A model generated the notes under the pieces. The model was not told where the DNA came from. It worked only from the letters and a program-made list of their open reading frames with translations, and did not search any database. Both the position numbers and the translations under genes were made by a program. A stretch of DNA of 64,000 bases from Streptomyces sp. NRRL F-5126 (GTDB taxonomy: Bacteria > Actinomycetota > Actinomycetes > Streptomycetales > Streptomycetaceae), in the NCBI RefSeq assembly GCF_000721265.1, contig NZ_JOFZ01000009.1, positions 62,001 to 126,000 on the forward strand, given 5' to 3'. Positions within the stretch are counted from its first letter, which is position 1. The number at the start of each line of letters is the position of its first letter. Positions 24,763-33,635 of the stretch are shown piece after piece.

Positions 24763-25254
24763 TCAGCGGCTGCCGTCCTTCGGCGCGCCGAGGTTCGTGA
24801 GGGCCTCGTCCGTGAGGCGGTAGACCGTCCACTCGTCCTGCGGGCGGGCGCCGAGCGAGCGGTAGAAGGCGATCGACGGCTCGTTCCAGTTGAGGACGGA
24901 CCACTCGAGGCGCTCGTACCCGCGCTCCACGCAGATCCTGGCCAACTCCGTGAGCAGCGCCTTCCCGTGACCGCCGCCCCTGCGGTCGGGGCGCACGTAC
25001 AGGTCCTCCAGGTAGATGCCGTGGACGCCGCGCCACGTGGAGAAGTTCAGGAACCACAGGGCGAAGCCCAGCGGGCTCCCGTCCTCGTCGTCGACCGCCA
25101 TGTGCGCGAAGGCGGCGGGACGTTCGCCGAACAGCGCCTCCCGCAACTGGTCCACGGTGGCGCGCGCCTCGGGGAGCGCCTTCTCGTACTCGGCGAGCTC
25201 GCGTACCATCGCGTGGATCTCGGGGACGTCGTCCGGTGTTGCGCTACGAATCAT
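24763..25254 (-). CDS. GNAT-family N-acetyltransferase (diamine acetyltransferase-like)
   Basis: 163-residue GNAT enzyme using acetyl-CoA. It starts MIRSATPDDVPEIHAMVREL, has the acetyl-CoA motif A region YVRPDRRGGGHGKALLTELA preceded by IYLEDL, and the family ending NWNEPSIAFYRSLGARP. The pattern resembles spermidine/diamine or thialysine acetyltransferases (SSAT type). Start ATG at 25254. It converges on the MFS gene with a short GC palindrome between. The substrate is inferred weakly. Confidence 0.9.
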   Translation of the reverse strand: MIRSATPDDVPEIHAMVRELAEYEKALPEARATVDQLREALFGERPAAFAHMAVDDEDGSPLGFALWFLNFSTWRGVHGIYLEDLYVRPDRRGGGHGKALLTELARICVERGYERLEWSVLNWNEPSIAFYRSLGARPQDEWTVYRLTDEALTNLGAPKDGSR

Positions 25255-25308
25255 GGCCCCAGCCTGTCACGGCCGTGCGCGGCGCCGTCCACCCCTGTCA
25301 CGCCTGTT

Positions 25309-26193
25309 TCAGCGCGCCAGCAGCGTCCGCCCCACGAACGTCTCCCCGTCGCCGAGCGCCTCGCCGTCGTGCCGGGCCCACAGGCCGTCCTGGAGCACAC
25401 GGGCGAGCGTCCAGGCGCGGGCGCGCGGGCGATCGAGGCCGAGCATCTCCGTCAGCAGGTCGAAGCGCCACAGCACATCGCCAGGGTCGAACCGGTTGCG
25501 CAGCGCCGGGTACAGCTCGAAGCCGGGGTCGCCCGCGAGCGGCTTCGGGTCGATGGCCAGCCAGCCGCCGGCGCGCCTGCGCGAGCCCAGCACGTTCTGG
25601 AAGTGCAGGTCCCAGTGGAGCAGCCGGTCGCCCGGCTCCGCCGCGACCTCGCGCACGACCGCGGCGCACTCGCGCAACAGGCCGCTGCCCGGCGCGTCGG
25701 CGGGGACGCCGGCCGCCTCCGCCAGCATGCGGGCCGTCACGCCGCCGAGCGTCCGCAGCCCGGCGGGGGCGGGTACGGACGTCAGCCGGGCCAGCAGCCG
25801 CCCGATCTCCGCGACCGCCTCCCGCGCGGGCAGCGCGTCCAGGTCGCGCGACGGGTCGGCGGCCTCGACGAGGAGCGCGCCCGTCGCCCCGTCGGCGCCG
25901 TGGTCCAGCAGCCGCACGGCGGCCCCGCCGTTCCAGGCGCGCAGCGCGACCGCCTCGCCCGCGGACTCGTCGGTGATCAGCTGGAGCTTGAGTGCGGCCC
26001 GGGCGCCGTCCGCCTCGCGGACGACGGGCAGCACCAGCGCGGTCATCCCGTGCAGCGCCGGGCCCGTGCGCCGCAGGCCCCAGCGGGCGAGGAACCCGGC
26101 CGCCGTCCGGGGCAGCGCGGCGACGAACGCGCGCCCGTCCTCGCCCTCGAACCGTGCCTGTGACGCGGCCAGTTCCGCCGGCACTTCGATCAT
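25309..26193 (-). CDS. APH(6)/hydroxyurea-type phosphotransferase family protein
   Basis: 294-residue kinase-fold protein of the streptomycin 6-kinase/hydroxyurea phosphotransferase family. The catalytic loop is LLHWDLHFQNVLGS (Asp195), and the metal-binding segment is WLAIDPKPLAGDPGFELYP. The N-terminal lobe has ALKLQLITDESAGEAVAL with the ATP-contacting Lys. Such enzymes phosphorylate small hydroxylated molecules; a true resistance role is not shown by sequence alone. Start ATG 26193 has TACGCT exactly six bases upstream, implying a leaderless mRNA. It is divergent from an FAD oxidoreductase gene. Confidence 0.85.
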   Translation of the reverse strand: MIEVPAELAASQARFEGEDGRAFVAALPRTAAGFLARWGLRRTGPALHGMTALVLPVVREADGARAALKLQLITDESAGEAVALRAWNGGAAVRLLDHGADGATGALLVEAADPSRDLDALPAREAVAEIGRLLARLTSVPAPAGLRTLGGVTARMLAEAAGVPADAPGSGLLRECAAVVREVAAEPGDRLLHWDLHFQNVLGSRRRAGGWLAIDPKPLAGDPGFELYPALRNRFDPGDVLWRFDLLTEMLGLDRPRARAWTLARVLQDGLWARHDGEALGDGETFVGRTLLAR

Positions 26194-26221
26194 CCGTCGA
26201 GCGTACCCACCGGGCCGTCTA

Positions 26222-26252
26222 TGGACAGGCCGGTCCGGCCAGGTGTACGAAT
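26222..26252 (+). promoter_or_regulatory. Candidate promoter of the FAD oxidoreductase gene
   Basis: TGGACA (26222-26227) is followed after about 18 bases by TACGAAT (26246-26252), a -35/-10 pair placing the transcript start near the ATG at 26260, so the message may be leaderless. Confidence 0.4.
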
Positions 26253-26259
26253 CAGCCGC

Positions 26260-27693
26260 ATGAGCAGCCGCCGCGACGCCGTCATGAACACCCCTTCGAG
26301 CAGCCCGTTCACGGTGAACGGCGGCATCTCGTTCTGGTACGCGCAGGACGGCATGCCCGTCCCCCGCGAGCCCCTCTCCGGCGGCGCCTCGGCCGACGTG
26401 TGCGTCGTCGGCGGCGGTTTCACCGGCCTGTGGACGGCGTACTACCTGAAGAAGGCCGCGCCGTACCTCGACATCGCCGTGCTGGAGGCGAAGTTCTGCG
26501 GCTACGGGGCCTCGGGCCGCAACGGCGGCTGGCTCTACAACGGCATCGCGGGACGCGACAGCTACGCCGGGCTCCACGGCCGCGACGCCGCCGTGCGCCT
26601 GCAGAAGGCGATGAACGCGACGGTCGACGAGGTCGTCACGGTGGCCGCCGCCGAGCGGATCGAGGCCGACGTACACAAGGGCGGTGTGCTGGAAGTCGCC
26701 TACACGCCCGCCCAGTTGACGCGCCTGCGTGAGTTCCACGAGGCGGAGCTCGCGTACGGCGAGACGGATCGGGTGCTGCGCGGCGCGCGCGAGACGGCTG
26801 AGCGCATCCATGTGGCGGGCGCGGTCGGCTCGACGTGGACGCCGCACGGCGCGCGGCTGCACCCGGCCAAGCTGGTGAAGGGCCTCGCGTCGGTGGTCGA
26901 GTCGCTGGGCGTGCGGGTGTACGAGTCGACGCCGGTGACGGAGATCAGGCCCAAGCACGCGGTCACGCCGTACGGCACCGTCCGCGCACCGTACGTCCTG
27001 CGCTGCACCGAGGGGTTCACGGCGGGCCTCAAGGGCGACCGGCGCACCTGGCTGCCGATGAACTCCTCGATGATCGCGACGGAGCCGCTGCCCGACGCCG
27101 TGTGGAAGTCCATCGGCTGGGAGGGCCGCGAGACGCTCGGCGACATGGCCCACGCCTACGTGTACGCGCAGCGCACGGCCGACGGCCGGATCGCGCTCGG
27201 CGGCCGCGGCGTGCCGTACCGGTTCGGCTCCAGGACCGACAACGACGGCCGTACGCAGGCGTCGACGATCGCCGATCTGCGGGAGATCCTCGTGCGGTTC
27301 TTCCCGGCGGCGGCGGGCGTACGGATCGCGCACGCGTGGTCGGGTGTTCTCGGCGTGCCGCGCGACTGGTGCGCGACGGTCACGCTCGACCGCTCGACAG
27401 GGCTCGGCTGGGCGGGCGGCTACGTCGGCTCGGGCGTGGCGACGGCGAACCTGGCGGGGCGCACCCTGCGCGACCTGGTACGGCAGGACGCGGGCCAGGC
27501 GGGGCAGACCGAGTTGACGTCCCTGCCGTGGGTGAACCACAAGGTGCGCAAGTGGGAGCCGGAGCCGCTGCGCTGGCTCGGCGTCCAGGGCATGTACGCG
27601 GCGTACCGCGAGGCGGACCGCAGGGAGGCGCGCGGCCACTCGGCCGCGACGCACCCCATCGCCCGCGCGGCGAACCGCGTGACGGGCCACTGA
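26260..27693 (+). CDS. FAD-dependent oxidoreductase, DAO/PuuB-like
   Basis: 477-residue amine-oxidase-like flavoprotein of the DAO family, resembling gamma-glutamylputrescine oxidoreductase. The FAD motif is VCVVGGGFTGLWTAYYL; next comes YGASGRNGGWLYNGIAG, and near the C-terminus GLGWAGGYVGSGVATANLAG. It would oxidise an amine or N-substituted amino acid with O2. The start is not certain: ATG 26260 fits the candidate promoter, ATG 26284 is shorter and 26221 longer; no good ribosome site precedes any of them. No polyamine pathway genes flank it. Confidence 0.88.
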   Translation: MSSRRDAVMNTPSSSPFTVNGGISFWYAQDGMPVPREPLSGGASADVCVVGGGFTGLWTAYYLKKAAPYLDIAVLEAKFCGYGASGRNGGWLYNGIAGRDSYAGLHGRDAAVRLQKAMNATVDEVVTVAAAERIEADVHKGGVLEVAYTPAQLTRLREFHEAELAYGETDRVLRGARETAERIHVAGAVGSTWTPHGARLHPAKLVKGLASVVESLGVRVYESTPVTEIRPKHAVTPYGTVRAPYVLRCTEGFTAGLKGDRRTWLPMNSSMIATEPLPDAVWKSIGWEGRETLGDMAHAYVYAQRTADGRIALGGRGVPYRFGSRTDNDGRTQASTIADLREILVRFFPAAAGVRIAHAWSGVLGVPRDWCATVTLDRSTGLGWAGGYVGSGVATANLAGRTLRDLVRQDAGQAGQTELTSLPWVNHKVRKWEPEPLRWLGVQGMYAAYREADRREARGHSAATHPIARAANRVTGH

Positions 27694-28143
27694 CCGCCAC
27701 CGCCGCGCGCGTTCCGGGCGCGCCCGCCCGAAAAGCCGCCGTCGCCGACCGGGCGCGGGCTCGCGGGGCCGCGCATGTCTGTCCGGGCCGGAGTCGGTGC
27801 CGTAGTGCCGGCACGCATCGGCCGCGTCCCGCGCCCGGCGGTGCGGCCCGCCCTCGCTGCCCGCGACCGGTCCCCCGCCCGTTCGGGACAGCCCCGGCAG
27901 CCAGGACCCGGCGGACCGCTCGCCGACCGCGATCACCGGCCGGGGCAGCCGGCATCCGCCGCGTGCCACCCCCGACGACATGACATCGCCCGGGCGGGCG
28001 GGACCGGTCCCTGGCGTTGGCCGGCAGCCGCGCCGGGCAGCCGTGATGGGCCGCGCGTGCCCCGCGACGCACGCCGCACGTCCGCGCGGCGCAAGCGGCC
28101 GCAGGCCACCTGAAGACGCCGGCGTTCCCGCGCCGAGGGCCGC
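27694..28143. other. Intergenic stretch without recognisable gene
   Basis: 450 bases between the FAD oxidoreductase stop and the convergent MDR stop. GCGCGC-rich hairpins near 27703-27724 could terminate transcription. Translations in all frames are Arg/Pro/Ala-rich without family resemblance, so I call no gene here. Confidence 0.5.
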
Positions 28144-29037
28144 TCAGACGACCAGGACCCGGCGCCCGCGCGTGTGCCCCGCACGGCTGTCGGCGTGCGC
28201 GGACGCGGCCTCGGCCAGCGGGTACGCCTTGTCGACCGGGATGTGCAGCTTCCGCCGTGCGATGAGCCCGGCGGCCTCGGCGAGCGCGTCCTCCATGCTC
28301 CCGGCCACGCCCGAGAACCGGGCGCCGAAGTCCGGCGCGGCCAGGTCGGCGATGGAGACCACCTTCCGCGGGTCCCCGGTCAGTTCGACGAGTTCGCGGA
28401 TCACGCCCGAGCCCGCCAGGTCGAGGGCCGCGTCGACACTGCCGAGCTGCCGCACGCGCCCGGCCCACCCCTCGCCGTACGTCGTGGCGGCGGCGCCCAG
28501 GCCGCGCAGATAGTCCTGATTCGCCGCGCCGGCCGTGCCGATCACCGCGATGCCGCGGTCGCGTGCGATCTGCAGCACCGCAGAGCCGACGCCGCCGGAC
28601 GCCCCGCTGACCAGCAGCGTCTGCCCGGGCATCACCCCGACCTCACGGAGGACGCGCAGCGCGGTCTCCACCACGGAGGGATATCCGGCCGCCTCTTCGA
28701 ACGTCAGCCCCTCGGGCATACGGACCCACGCCCACAGCACGGCGAACTCGGCGTACGTGCTCGACCCCTCGCCGAACACGTGAGCGCCGACCTCGACGCC
28801 CGTCACACCCTCGCCGACCTCGTCCACCACCCCGGCGGCGTCAATACCGACCCCGGAGGGCAACACGGTCGGATGGGCCCCGAGTACCTGGCCCTCGCGG
28901 ATCCTCCAGTCGACGGGGTTCACACCGGCCGCCCGCACGGCGACGCGTATCCGGCCGGGGCCCGCGTGGGGCTCCTCGGCGTCCAGCAGTCGCAGCACCT
29001 CAGGGCCGCCGAACTCGGCAAAGCTCACTTTCCTCAT
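28144..29037 (-). CDS. Zinc-independent MDR-family oxidoreductase, TetR-linked
   Basis: 297-residue quinone-oxidoreductase-like MDR protein. It begins MRKVSFAEFGGPEVL, has AAGVNPVDWRIREGQ and the cofactor motif VSGASGGVGSAVLQIA. It is a paralog of the proteins at 13188 and 44656. ATG 29037 has TACGTT seven bases upstream and no convincing ribosome site, so it may be leaderless. A TetR gene diverges 70 bases away, and a palindrome lies inside the promoter spacer, so repression by that TetR protein is likely. The substrate is unknown. Confidence 0.88.
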   Translation of the reverse strand: MRKVSFAEFGGPEVLRLLDAEEPHAGPGRIRVAVRAAGVNPVDWRIREGQVLGAHPTVLPSGVGIDAAGVVDEVGEGVTGVEVGAHVFGEGSSTYAEFAVLWAWVRMPEGLTFEEAAGYPSVVETALRVLREVGVMPGQTLLVSGASGGVGSAVLQIARDRGIAVIGTAGAANQDYLRGLGAAATTYGEGWAGRVRQLGSVDAALDLAGSGVIRELVELTGDPRKVVSIADLAAPDFGARFSGVAGSMEDALAEAAGLIARRKLHIPVDKAYPLAEAASAHADSRAGHTRGRRVLVV

Positions 29038-29044
29038 GCCGCCG

Positions 29045-29072
29045 AACGTAACACTAACGGTTAGCTTTTCAA
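29045..29072 (-). promoter_or_regulatory. Promoter with operator in spacer (MDR/TetR pair)
   Basis: On the minus strand TTGAAA (29072-29067), a 16-base spacer and TACGTT (29050-29045) form a good promoter for the MDR gene. The spacer contains the palindrome CTAAC-C-GTTAG (29054-29064), placed to block RNA polymerase and probably bound by the divergent TetR. Confidence 0.6.
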
Positions 29073-29107
29073 AACAGTTACTTCTTTGCATTTGATAGTG
29101 TCAGTCC

Positions 29108-29686
29108 ATGACCGTGACCGAGCAGCCAGGGCGCCGCGAGCGCAAGAAGGCCGCGACCCGCAAGAAGATCGCCGACACCGCCCTGCGGCTCTTCCTGGCA
29201 CGCGGTTACGACGAGGTGGGCATCCGCGACGTGGCCGCCGAGGCCGACGTCGCCGTCACCACGCTCTTCTCCCACTTCGCCTCGAAGGAGGCCCTGGTCT
29301 TCGAGCAGGACCAGGACTTCGAGCAGCGCCTCACGCAGGCGGTCAGCGGCCGGGCACCCGACGAGCCGCTGATCCCCGCGCTGCGCCGCGAGGTCCACGC
29401 CCTGGTGCGCCACTGCACGGCGGACGGCGCCGCTCCGATCTGGCGCATGATCGACGGATCGGCCGCCCTGCGCGAGTACGAGGAGTCGATGCGGCTGCGG
29501 CACGCGGAGTCGCTGGCGGCGACGATCGCCGCCGATCCCCGCCAATCACGGACCGCGCTGGCCTGCCGGACGATCGCGAGGTTCTCGATGGACGCCTATG
29601 CGCTGGCCCGCGCGTCGGACGAGCCGGAGGCCGCCGTGGACGAGGTCTTCCGCATGATCGAGGCGGCCTGGGACGCCGCCGCCTGA
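29108..29686 (+). CDS. TetR-family transcriptional regulator
   Basis: 192-residue repressor-type regulator. The DNA-binding domain spans about residues 15-62 (TRKKIADTALRLFLARGYDE, VAAEADVAVTTLFSHFASKE); the remainder is the helical ligand domain. ATG 29108 has TAGTGT exactly six bases upstream, implying a leaderless transcript. It is divergent from the MDR gene at 29037, with a palindrome between, and is probably its local repressor. The ligand is unknown. Confidence 0.92.
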   Translation: MTVTEQPGRRERKKAATRKKIADTALRLFLARGYDEVGIRDVAAEADVAVTTLFSHFASKEALVFEQDQDFEQRLTQAVSGRAPDEPLIPALRREVHALVRHCTADGAAPIWRMIDGSAALREYEESMRLRHAESLAATIAADPRQSRTALACRTIARFSMDAYALARASDEPEAAVDEVFRMIEAAWDAAA

Positions 29687-29689
29687 CGC

Positions 29690-31774
29690 TCAGCCCTGTG
29701 CAGTGAGGATGTGCGGGTCGCTGGTGGACGCTTCGCCCGTCTCGACGTGGCCGGCGAAGCGGCGGACGTACGCCGTGTCGGCGTCGTTCGTCACGGTGAC
29801 GTCGTACCAGCGGTTCCCGGCGGCCACGCCCCAGTCGGGCACGACGCGCGACGCGCCCGGCCGGACGGTGTACGTGTAGTGGTCATTCGGCGCATAGGAG
29901 TCGGTTGCCGTGAACGTGACCGCCGCGCTCGTGGGGTTGGTGAACGTCAGGGTGACGTGCCCGCTGGAACGGTCGTTGCGGGCGGTGACCTCGGGCCCGA
30001 GCCCCGCGATGGTGCCGGCCGTCTCGCGCAGCCAGCCGCCGGGCCCGAACACCGAGTACTGGTACTCGGAGGCTCCGCCGCTCGGCAGCGCCCAGCTGTC
30101 GCTGACCGACTTGCCCGCCTCGACGGTGTACGGCCACGGGCTGTCGGTGCGGATGGTCGACGTGACGTGGAAACCGGCCCCCACGGACCCCAGGTTGGTG
30201 AACGTGAAGTGCAGGCGGCCGCCCTCGGCTTGGCTGTCGGCGGCCAGGTCGTACGGCAGCGGCCGCGCCTTGCGCAGACCGGGCTCCTGCCGCGGCAGCG
30301 CCCCGTCGGCCGGCGGCACGGGGTGGTAGTCGGGCGGCGTGCTGTGGTCGGCGGGCGGCTGGTAGCCGCTGGTGCCCGGCAGGCCGGGGACCTTGCCGCT
30401 CGCCCCCGTGAAGTCGAACGCGGAGGTGAGGTCGCCGCACACGGCGCGGCGCCACGCGGAGACGTTCGGGTTGTGCACCCCGAACCGCTTCTCGATGAAC
30501 TGCACGATCGAGGTGTGGTCGAACGTCTGCGAGCACACCCAGCCTCCGGTGCTCCAGGGAGAGATGGCCAGCATCGGCACCCGCGGCCCGAGCCCGTAGG
30601 GCAGGCCCGTCTCGTACGAGGAGGAGGCACCGCCCGTGTAGATCTCGCCCGCTGTGCTCACGGTGGAAAGGCCCCAGGAGGAGTCGACCGGCGGGTACGG
30701 CGGCACGGCGTGGTCGAAGAAGCCGTCGTTCTCGTCGTAGGTGAGCAGCAGGACCGTTTTGCTCCACACATCGGGGTCGGACGTGAGCGCGTCCAGGACC
30801 TGGGAGACGTACCAGGCACCGTAGTTGGCCGGCCAGCTCGGGTGCTCGCAGTACGCCTCGGGCGCGGCGATCCAGGAGACCTGCGGCAGCCTGCCGCCCT
30901 TCACGTCCGCCCGCAGGCCGTCGAACAGCCCGCCGCCGCCGTCGATATGAGTGCCCGTGCGCGCCTTGTCGTACAGCGGGCTGCCTGGTGCGGCGTTCTG
31001 GTACTGGGTGAAGTACAGCAGCGAGTTGTCTCCGTAGTTGCCGATGTACGGGTTCGACGAGGTCCAGCCCCAGCCACCGGCCTTGTCCAGGCCGGTACCG
31101 GTGTCCTGGTAGATCTTCCAGGAGACACCGGCCTGTTCGAGCATCTCCGGGAACGTCCGCCAGCCGTACCCGGCCTCCTCGTTGCCGATCACGGGCCCGC
31201 CGCCCGACCCGTCGTTGCCCACCCAGCCCGTGTACATGTAGTAGCGGTTGGGGTCCGTGGAGGACAGCAGCGAGCAGTGGTAGGCGTCGCAGACGGTGAA
31301 GGCGTCGGCCAGCGCGTAGTGGAACGGGATGTCCTTGCGGCTCAGGTGCGCCATGGTGGTGGACGTCTTCGCCGGGATCCAGCTGTCCCAGTTGCCCTGG
31401 TTGAACGCGTTGTGCGTGCCGTTCCAGTCGTGGTTGAGGTCCTCGATGAACGTCAGCCCGAGGTTGGCCTCGTCCGGGCGGAACGGCAGGGTGACCTTGC
31501 CGGCGCCGTCCGCCTGGTACCAGACGGGCTTCCCGTTCGGCAGCGGCACCGGGCGCGGGTCGCCGAAGCCGCGCACGCCGTTCAGCGTGCCGAAGTAGTG
31601 GTCGAACGACCGGTTCTCCTGCATCAGCACGACGACGTGCTCCACGTCCTGCACGGTCCCGCTGCGGACGGCGGCCGGGATGGCCGCGGCGCGTGCGATG
31701 GCGGCGGGCAGCGCGGAGGTCGCGGCCGTGGCCGCGGCGAGCTGGAGGAAGCGCCGGCGGTTGACGTGCGACAT
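29690..31774 (-). CDS. Phosphocholine-specific phospholipase C, Tat-secreted
   Basis: 694-residue secreted phospholipase C of the phosphoesterase (PF04185) group, like Pseudomonas PlcH/PlcN and mycobacterial Plc. The twin-arginine signal is NRRRFLQLAAATAATS. The catalytic domain begins VEHVVVLMQENRSFDHYFGT, with further landmarks YALADAFTVCDAYHCSLLSS and LLTYDENDGFFDHAVPPYPP. The C-terminal 190 residues form two beta-rich repeats of the DUF756 type. ATG 31774 follows AGGAGAC at good spacing. It lies 134 bases after a TetR gene in the same direction, but that TetR has its own divergent target. It likely releases phosphate or choline from lipids outside the cell. Confidence 0.93.
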   Translation of the reverse strand: MSHVNRRRFLQLAAATAATSALPAAIARAAAIPAAVRSGTVQDVEHVVVLMQENRSFDHYFGTLNGVRGFGDPRPVPLPNGKPVWYQADGAGKVTLPFRPDEANLGLTFIEDLNHDWNGTHNAFNQGNWDSWIPAKTSTTMAHLSRKDIPFHYALADAFTVCDAYHCSLLSSTDPNRYYMYTGWVGNDGSGGGPVIGNEEAGYGWRTFPEMLEQAGVSWKIYQDTGTGLDKAGGWGWTSSNPYIGNYGDNSLLYFTQYQNAAPGSPLYDKARTGTHIDGGGGLFDGLRADVKGGRLPQVSWIAAPEAYCEHPSWPANYGAWYVSQVLDALTSDPDVWSKTVLLLTYDENDGFFDHAVPPYPPVDSSWGLSTVSTAGEIYTGGASSSYETGLPYGLGPRVPMLAISPWSTGGWVCSQTFDHTSIVQFIEKRFGVHNPNVSAWRRAVCGDLTSAFDFTGASGKVPGLPGTSGYQPPADHSTPPDYHPVPPADGALPRQEPGLRKARPLPYDLAADSQAEGGRLHFTFTNLGSVGAGFHVTSTIRTDSPWPYTVEAGKSVSDSWALPSGGASEYQYSVFGPGGWLRETAGTIAGLGPEVTARNDRSSGHVTLTFTNPTSAAVTFTATDSYAPNDHYTYTVRPGASRVVPDWGVAAGNRWYDVTVTNDADTAYVRRFAGHVETGEASTSDPHILTAQG

Positions 31775-31908
31775 CGTTGTCTCCTGGGGCGGGGAGCCGA
31801 CTGGCGGTTGCCATCTGTCGGTACGAGCGGCAGCGGGGAGATCGTTGCGCCCCTGACCGGGCCCCGTCAATACCACCACTCGGCGAGGGCCGGAGCGGCC
31901 TTGGAGAT

Positions 31909-32574
31909 TCAGGCGCGCGGCAGCACGCCGAGGAGCGACGAGGTGAACGAGACCCGCAGGGCCTCGCGCAGGTCCAGGTCGACCACGCAGAGGGCGGGCT
32001 CGTCGGCGTAGGCGGCGAGGACGCTCGGCGGCGGCGGGACGTACGCCGACAGCGCGCCGGCCGCGACCAGGCTCATCATGCAGAACGTCTGTGCTTCGTC
32101 GCCGAGTTCGGGCAGGTGGCGGCGCATGAGCCCGGCCATCTCCGTGAGCCGCGCGAGGGAGGACCGCTTGTGCCGCTTGACCACCTCGACCGAGACGTTG
32201 TGCTCCAGGACGCCGCCCTGCGCGCCGAAGAGGTCGCACAGCACCACCCGGCTTGCCAGCGACCTGCTGAGCACCTCGGCCAGCCGCCCCGCCCGCACCT
32301 CCGGCGCCGCGTGCGCCTCGATGCCGGCGGCCAGCTCGTCCGCCAGCTCGTCGAGCCAGCCGCCCAGGAAGACGTCGAGCAGTTCGAGCAGCACGGCCTC
32401 GCGCGACTCGAAATACCGCAGGACGTTCGACTTGGCCAGGCCCACGCGCCGGCTGAGCTCGTTGAGGCTCACGTCGGCCACGGGCATCTCGTCGAGCATC
32501 GCCGCCGCCGTGTCCAGGATCGCCCGGCGGCGTATCTCCCGCTGCTCCTCGCTTCGCGCCCGCTGGAATGTCAC
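31909..32574 (-). CDS. TetR-family transcriptional regulator
   Basis: 221-residue regulator. The HTH is in residues about 18-60 (RRRAILDTAAAMLDEMPVAD, then SLNELSRRVGLAKSNVLRYF). The C-terminal ligand domain has the pattern of TetR_C proteins with FLGGWLDELADELA. The GTG start at 32574 has TAGGGT exactly six bases upstream, a leaderless layout. It is divergent from an SDR gene; three AGACC-N3-GGTCT-type sites lie in the spacer, so autoregulation and repression of the SDR gene are likely. Confidence 0.92.
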   Translation of the reverse strand: MTFQRARSEEQREIRRRAILDTAAAMLDEMPVADVSLNELSRRVGLAKSNVLRYFESREAVLLELLDVFLGGWLDELADELAAGIEAHAAPEVRAGRLAEVLSRSLASRVVLCDLFGAQGGVLEHNVSVEVVKRHKRSSLARLTEMAGLMRRHLPELGDEAQTFCMMSLVAAGALSAYVPPPPSVLAAYADEPALCVVDLDLREALRVSFTSSLLGVLPRA

Positions 32575-32590
32575 ACCCTCACCCTAACTT

Positions 32591-32607
32591 AAAGACCGCC
32601 GGTCTTT
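32591..32607. promoter_or_regulatory. TetR operator 1
   Basis: AAAGACCG-C-CGGTCTTT is a perfect 17-bp palindrome containing the core AGACC-GCC-GGTCT. It is close to the TetR promoter, five bases upstream of its TAGGGT box. Confidence 0.75.
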
Positions 32608-32614
32608 TGACATC

Positions 32615-32627
32615 AGACCAACGGTCT
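32615..32627. promoter_or_regulatory. TetR operator 2
   Basis: AGACC-AAC-GGTCT, same half-sites as operator 1, 22 bases further toward the SDR gene. Confidence 0.7.
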
Positions 32628-32645
32628 CTTACGCTGGTCCATAAC

Positions 32646-32659
32646 AGACCGATGGTTCT
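32646..32659. promoter_or_regulatory. TetR operator 3
   Basis: AGACC-GAT-GGTTCT, an imperfect third copy with one extra T, just before the SDR ribosome-binding site GGAG. Confidence 0.6.
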
Positions 32660-32672
32660 TTAGGAGTGCGCG

Positions 32673-33593
32673 ATGAGCGGCAACTGGACCGAGCAGGACA
32701 TCCCCGACCAGCACGGCCGGGTGGCGATCGTGACCGGCGCCAACACCGGTCTCGGCTTCGAGACCGCCCGGATGCTCGCCGCGCGCGGGGCGGCGGTGGT
32801 GCTGGCCGTCCGCGACACCGAGAAGGGCAAGCGGGCGGCCGCCCGCATCACCGGTGACGCCGCCACCCAGGGCGACGTCACCGTCCAGGCCCTCGACCTG
32901 ACGTCCCTGGACTCGGTAAGGACCGCGGCGGCCGACCTGCGCGCCACCCACCCGCGCATCGACCTGCTGATCAACAACGCCGGCGTGATGTACACCCCGA
33001 AGCAGACCACCGCCGACGGCTTCGAGCTGCAGTTCGGCACCAACCACCTCGGCCACTTCGCCCTCACGGGCCTGCTGCTCGACAGGCTCCTGCCCGTCCC
33101 CGGCTCCCGCGTCGTCACGGTCAGCAGCGTCGGCCACCGCATCAGGGCCGCCATCCACTTCGACGACCTGCAGTGGGAGCGCTCGTACAGCCGCATCGGC
33201 GCCTACGGCCAGTCCAAGCTCGCCAACCTTCTCTTCACGTACGAACTGCAGCGCAGGATCGCCCCGCACGGCACGACGGTCGCGCTGGCCGCCCACCCCG
33301 GCGCGTCCAACACCGAACTCACCCGCAACACACCGGCCGCGCTCCGTGTGCCCGTCACCTGGCTCGCCCCGCTGTTGACCCAGAACGCCGGAATGGGTGC
33401 GCTGCCCACCCTGCGCGCCGCGACCGATCACGCGGCCGAGGGCGGGCAGTACTACGGGCCCGGCGGCCCGGGTGAGTTCCGGGGCCACCCGAAGCTGGTC
33501 AGGTCCAGCCCCGACTCGCACGACCGGGCCACGCAGCAGCGCCTGTGGACGGTCTCCGAGGAGCTCACCGGGGTGACGTTCCCCGTGCGCTGA
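32673..33593 (+). CDS. SDR-family oxidoreductase (retinol dehydrogenase-like)
   Basis: 306-residue SDR of the retinol-dehydrogenase/protochlorophyllide-reductase-like type. The cofactor motif is AIVTGANTGLGFETARMLA with VRDTEKG after strand 2, favouring NADP(H). Other landmarks are LLINNAGVM, VTVSSVGHRI and the catalytic YGQSK. ATG 32673 has GGAG about 7 bases upstream. It is the probable target of the divergent TetR regulator. The substrate is unknown; the TetR link suggests an inducible detoxification or lipid function. Confidence 0.9.
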   Translation: MSGNWTEQDIPDQHGRVAIVTGANTGLGFETARMLAARGAAVVLAVRDTEKGKRAAARITGDAATQGDVTVQALDLTSLDSVRTAAADLRATHPRIDLLINNAGVMYTPKQTTADGFELQFGTNHLGHFALTGLLLDRLLPVPGSRVVTVSSVGHRIRAAIHFDDLQWERSYSRIGAYGQSKLANLLFTYELQRRIAPHGTTVALAAHPGASNTELTRNTPAALRVPVTWLAPLLTQNAGMGALPTLRAATDHAAEGGQYYGPGGPGEFRGHPKLVRSSPDSHDRATQQRLWTVSEELTGVTFPVR

Positions 33594-33635
33594 ATGCGCG
33601 GTCAAGGGGCACCGCGATCATGGTTGTTCGCGAAA

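Noticed and set aside
27775..28113. Possible small gene between the FAD oxidoreductase and MDR genes
   Set aside because: The translation is low-complexity Arg/Pro/Ala, there is no ribosome site, and codon-position bias does not look coding.
29690..32239. Longer N-terminal extension of the phospholipase C
   Set aside because: The Tat signal peptide begins at 31774 with a good ribosome site; the extension overlaps the TetR gene and is not protein-like.
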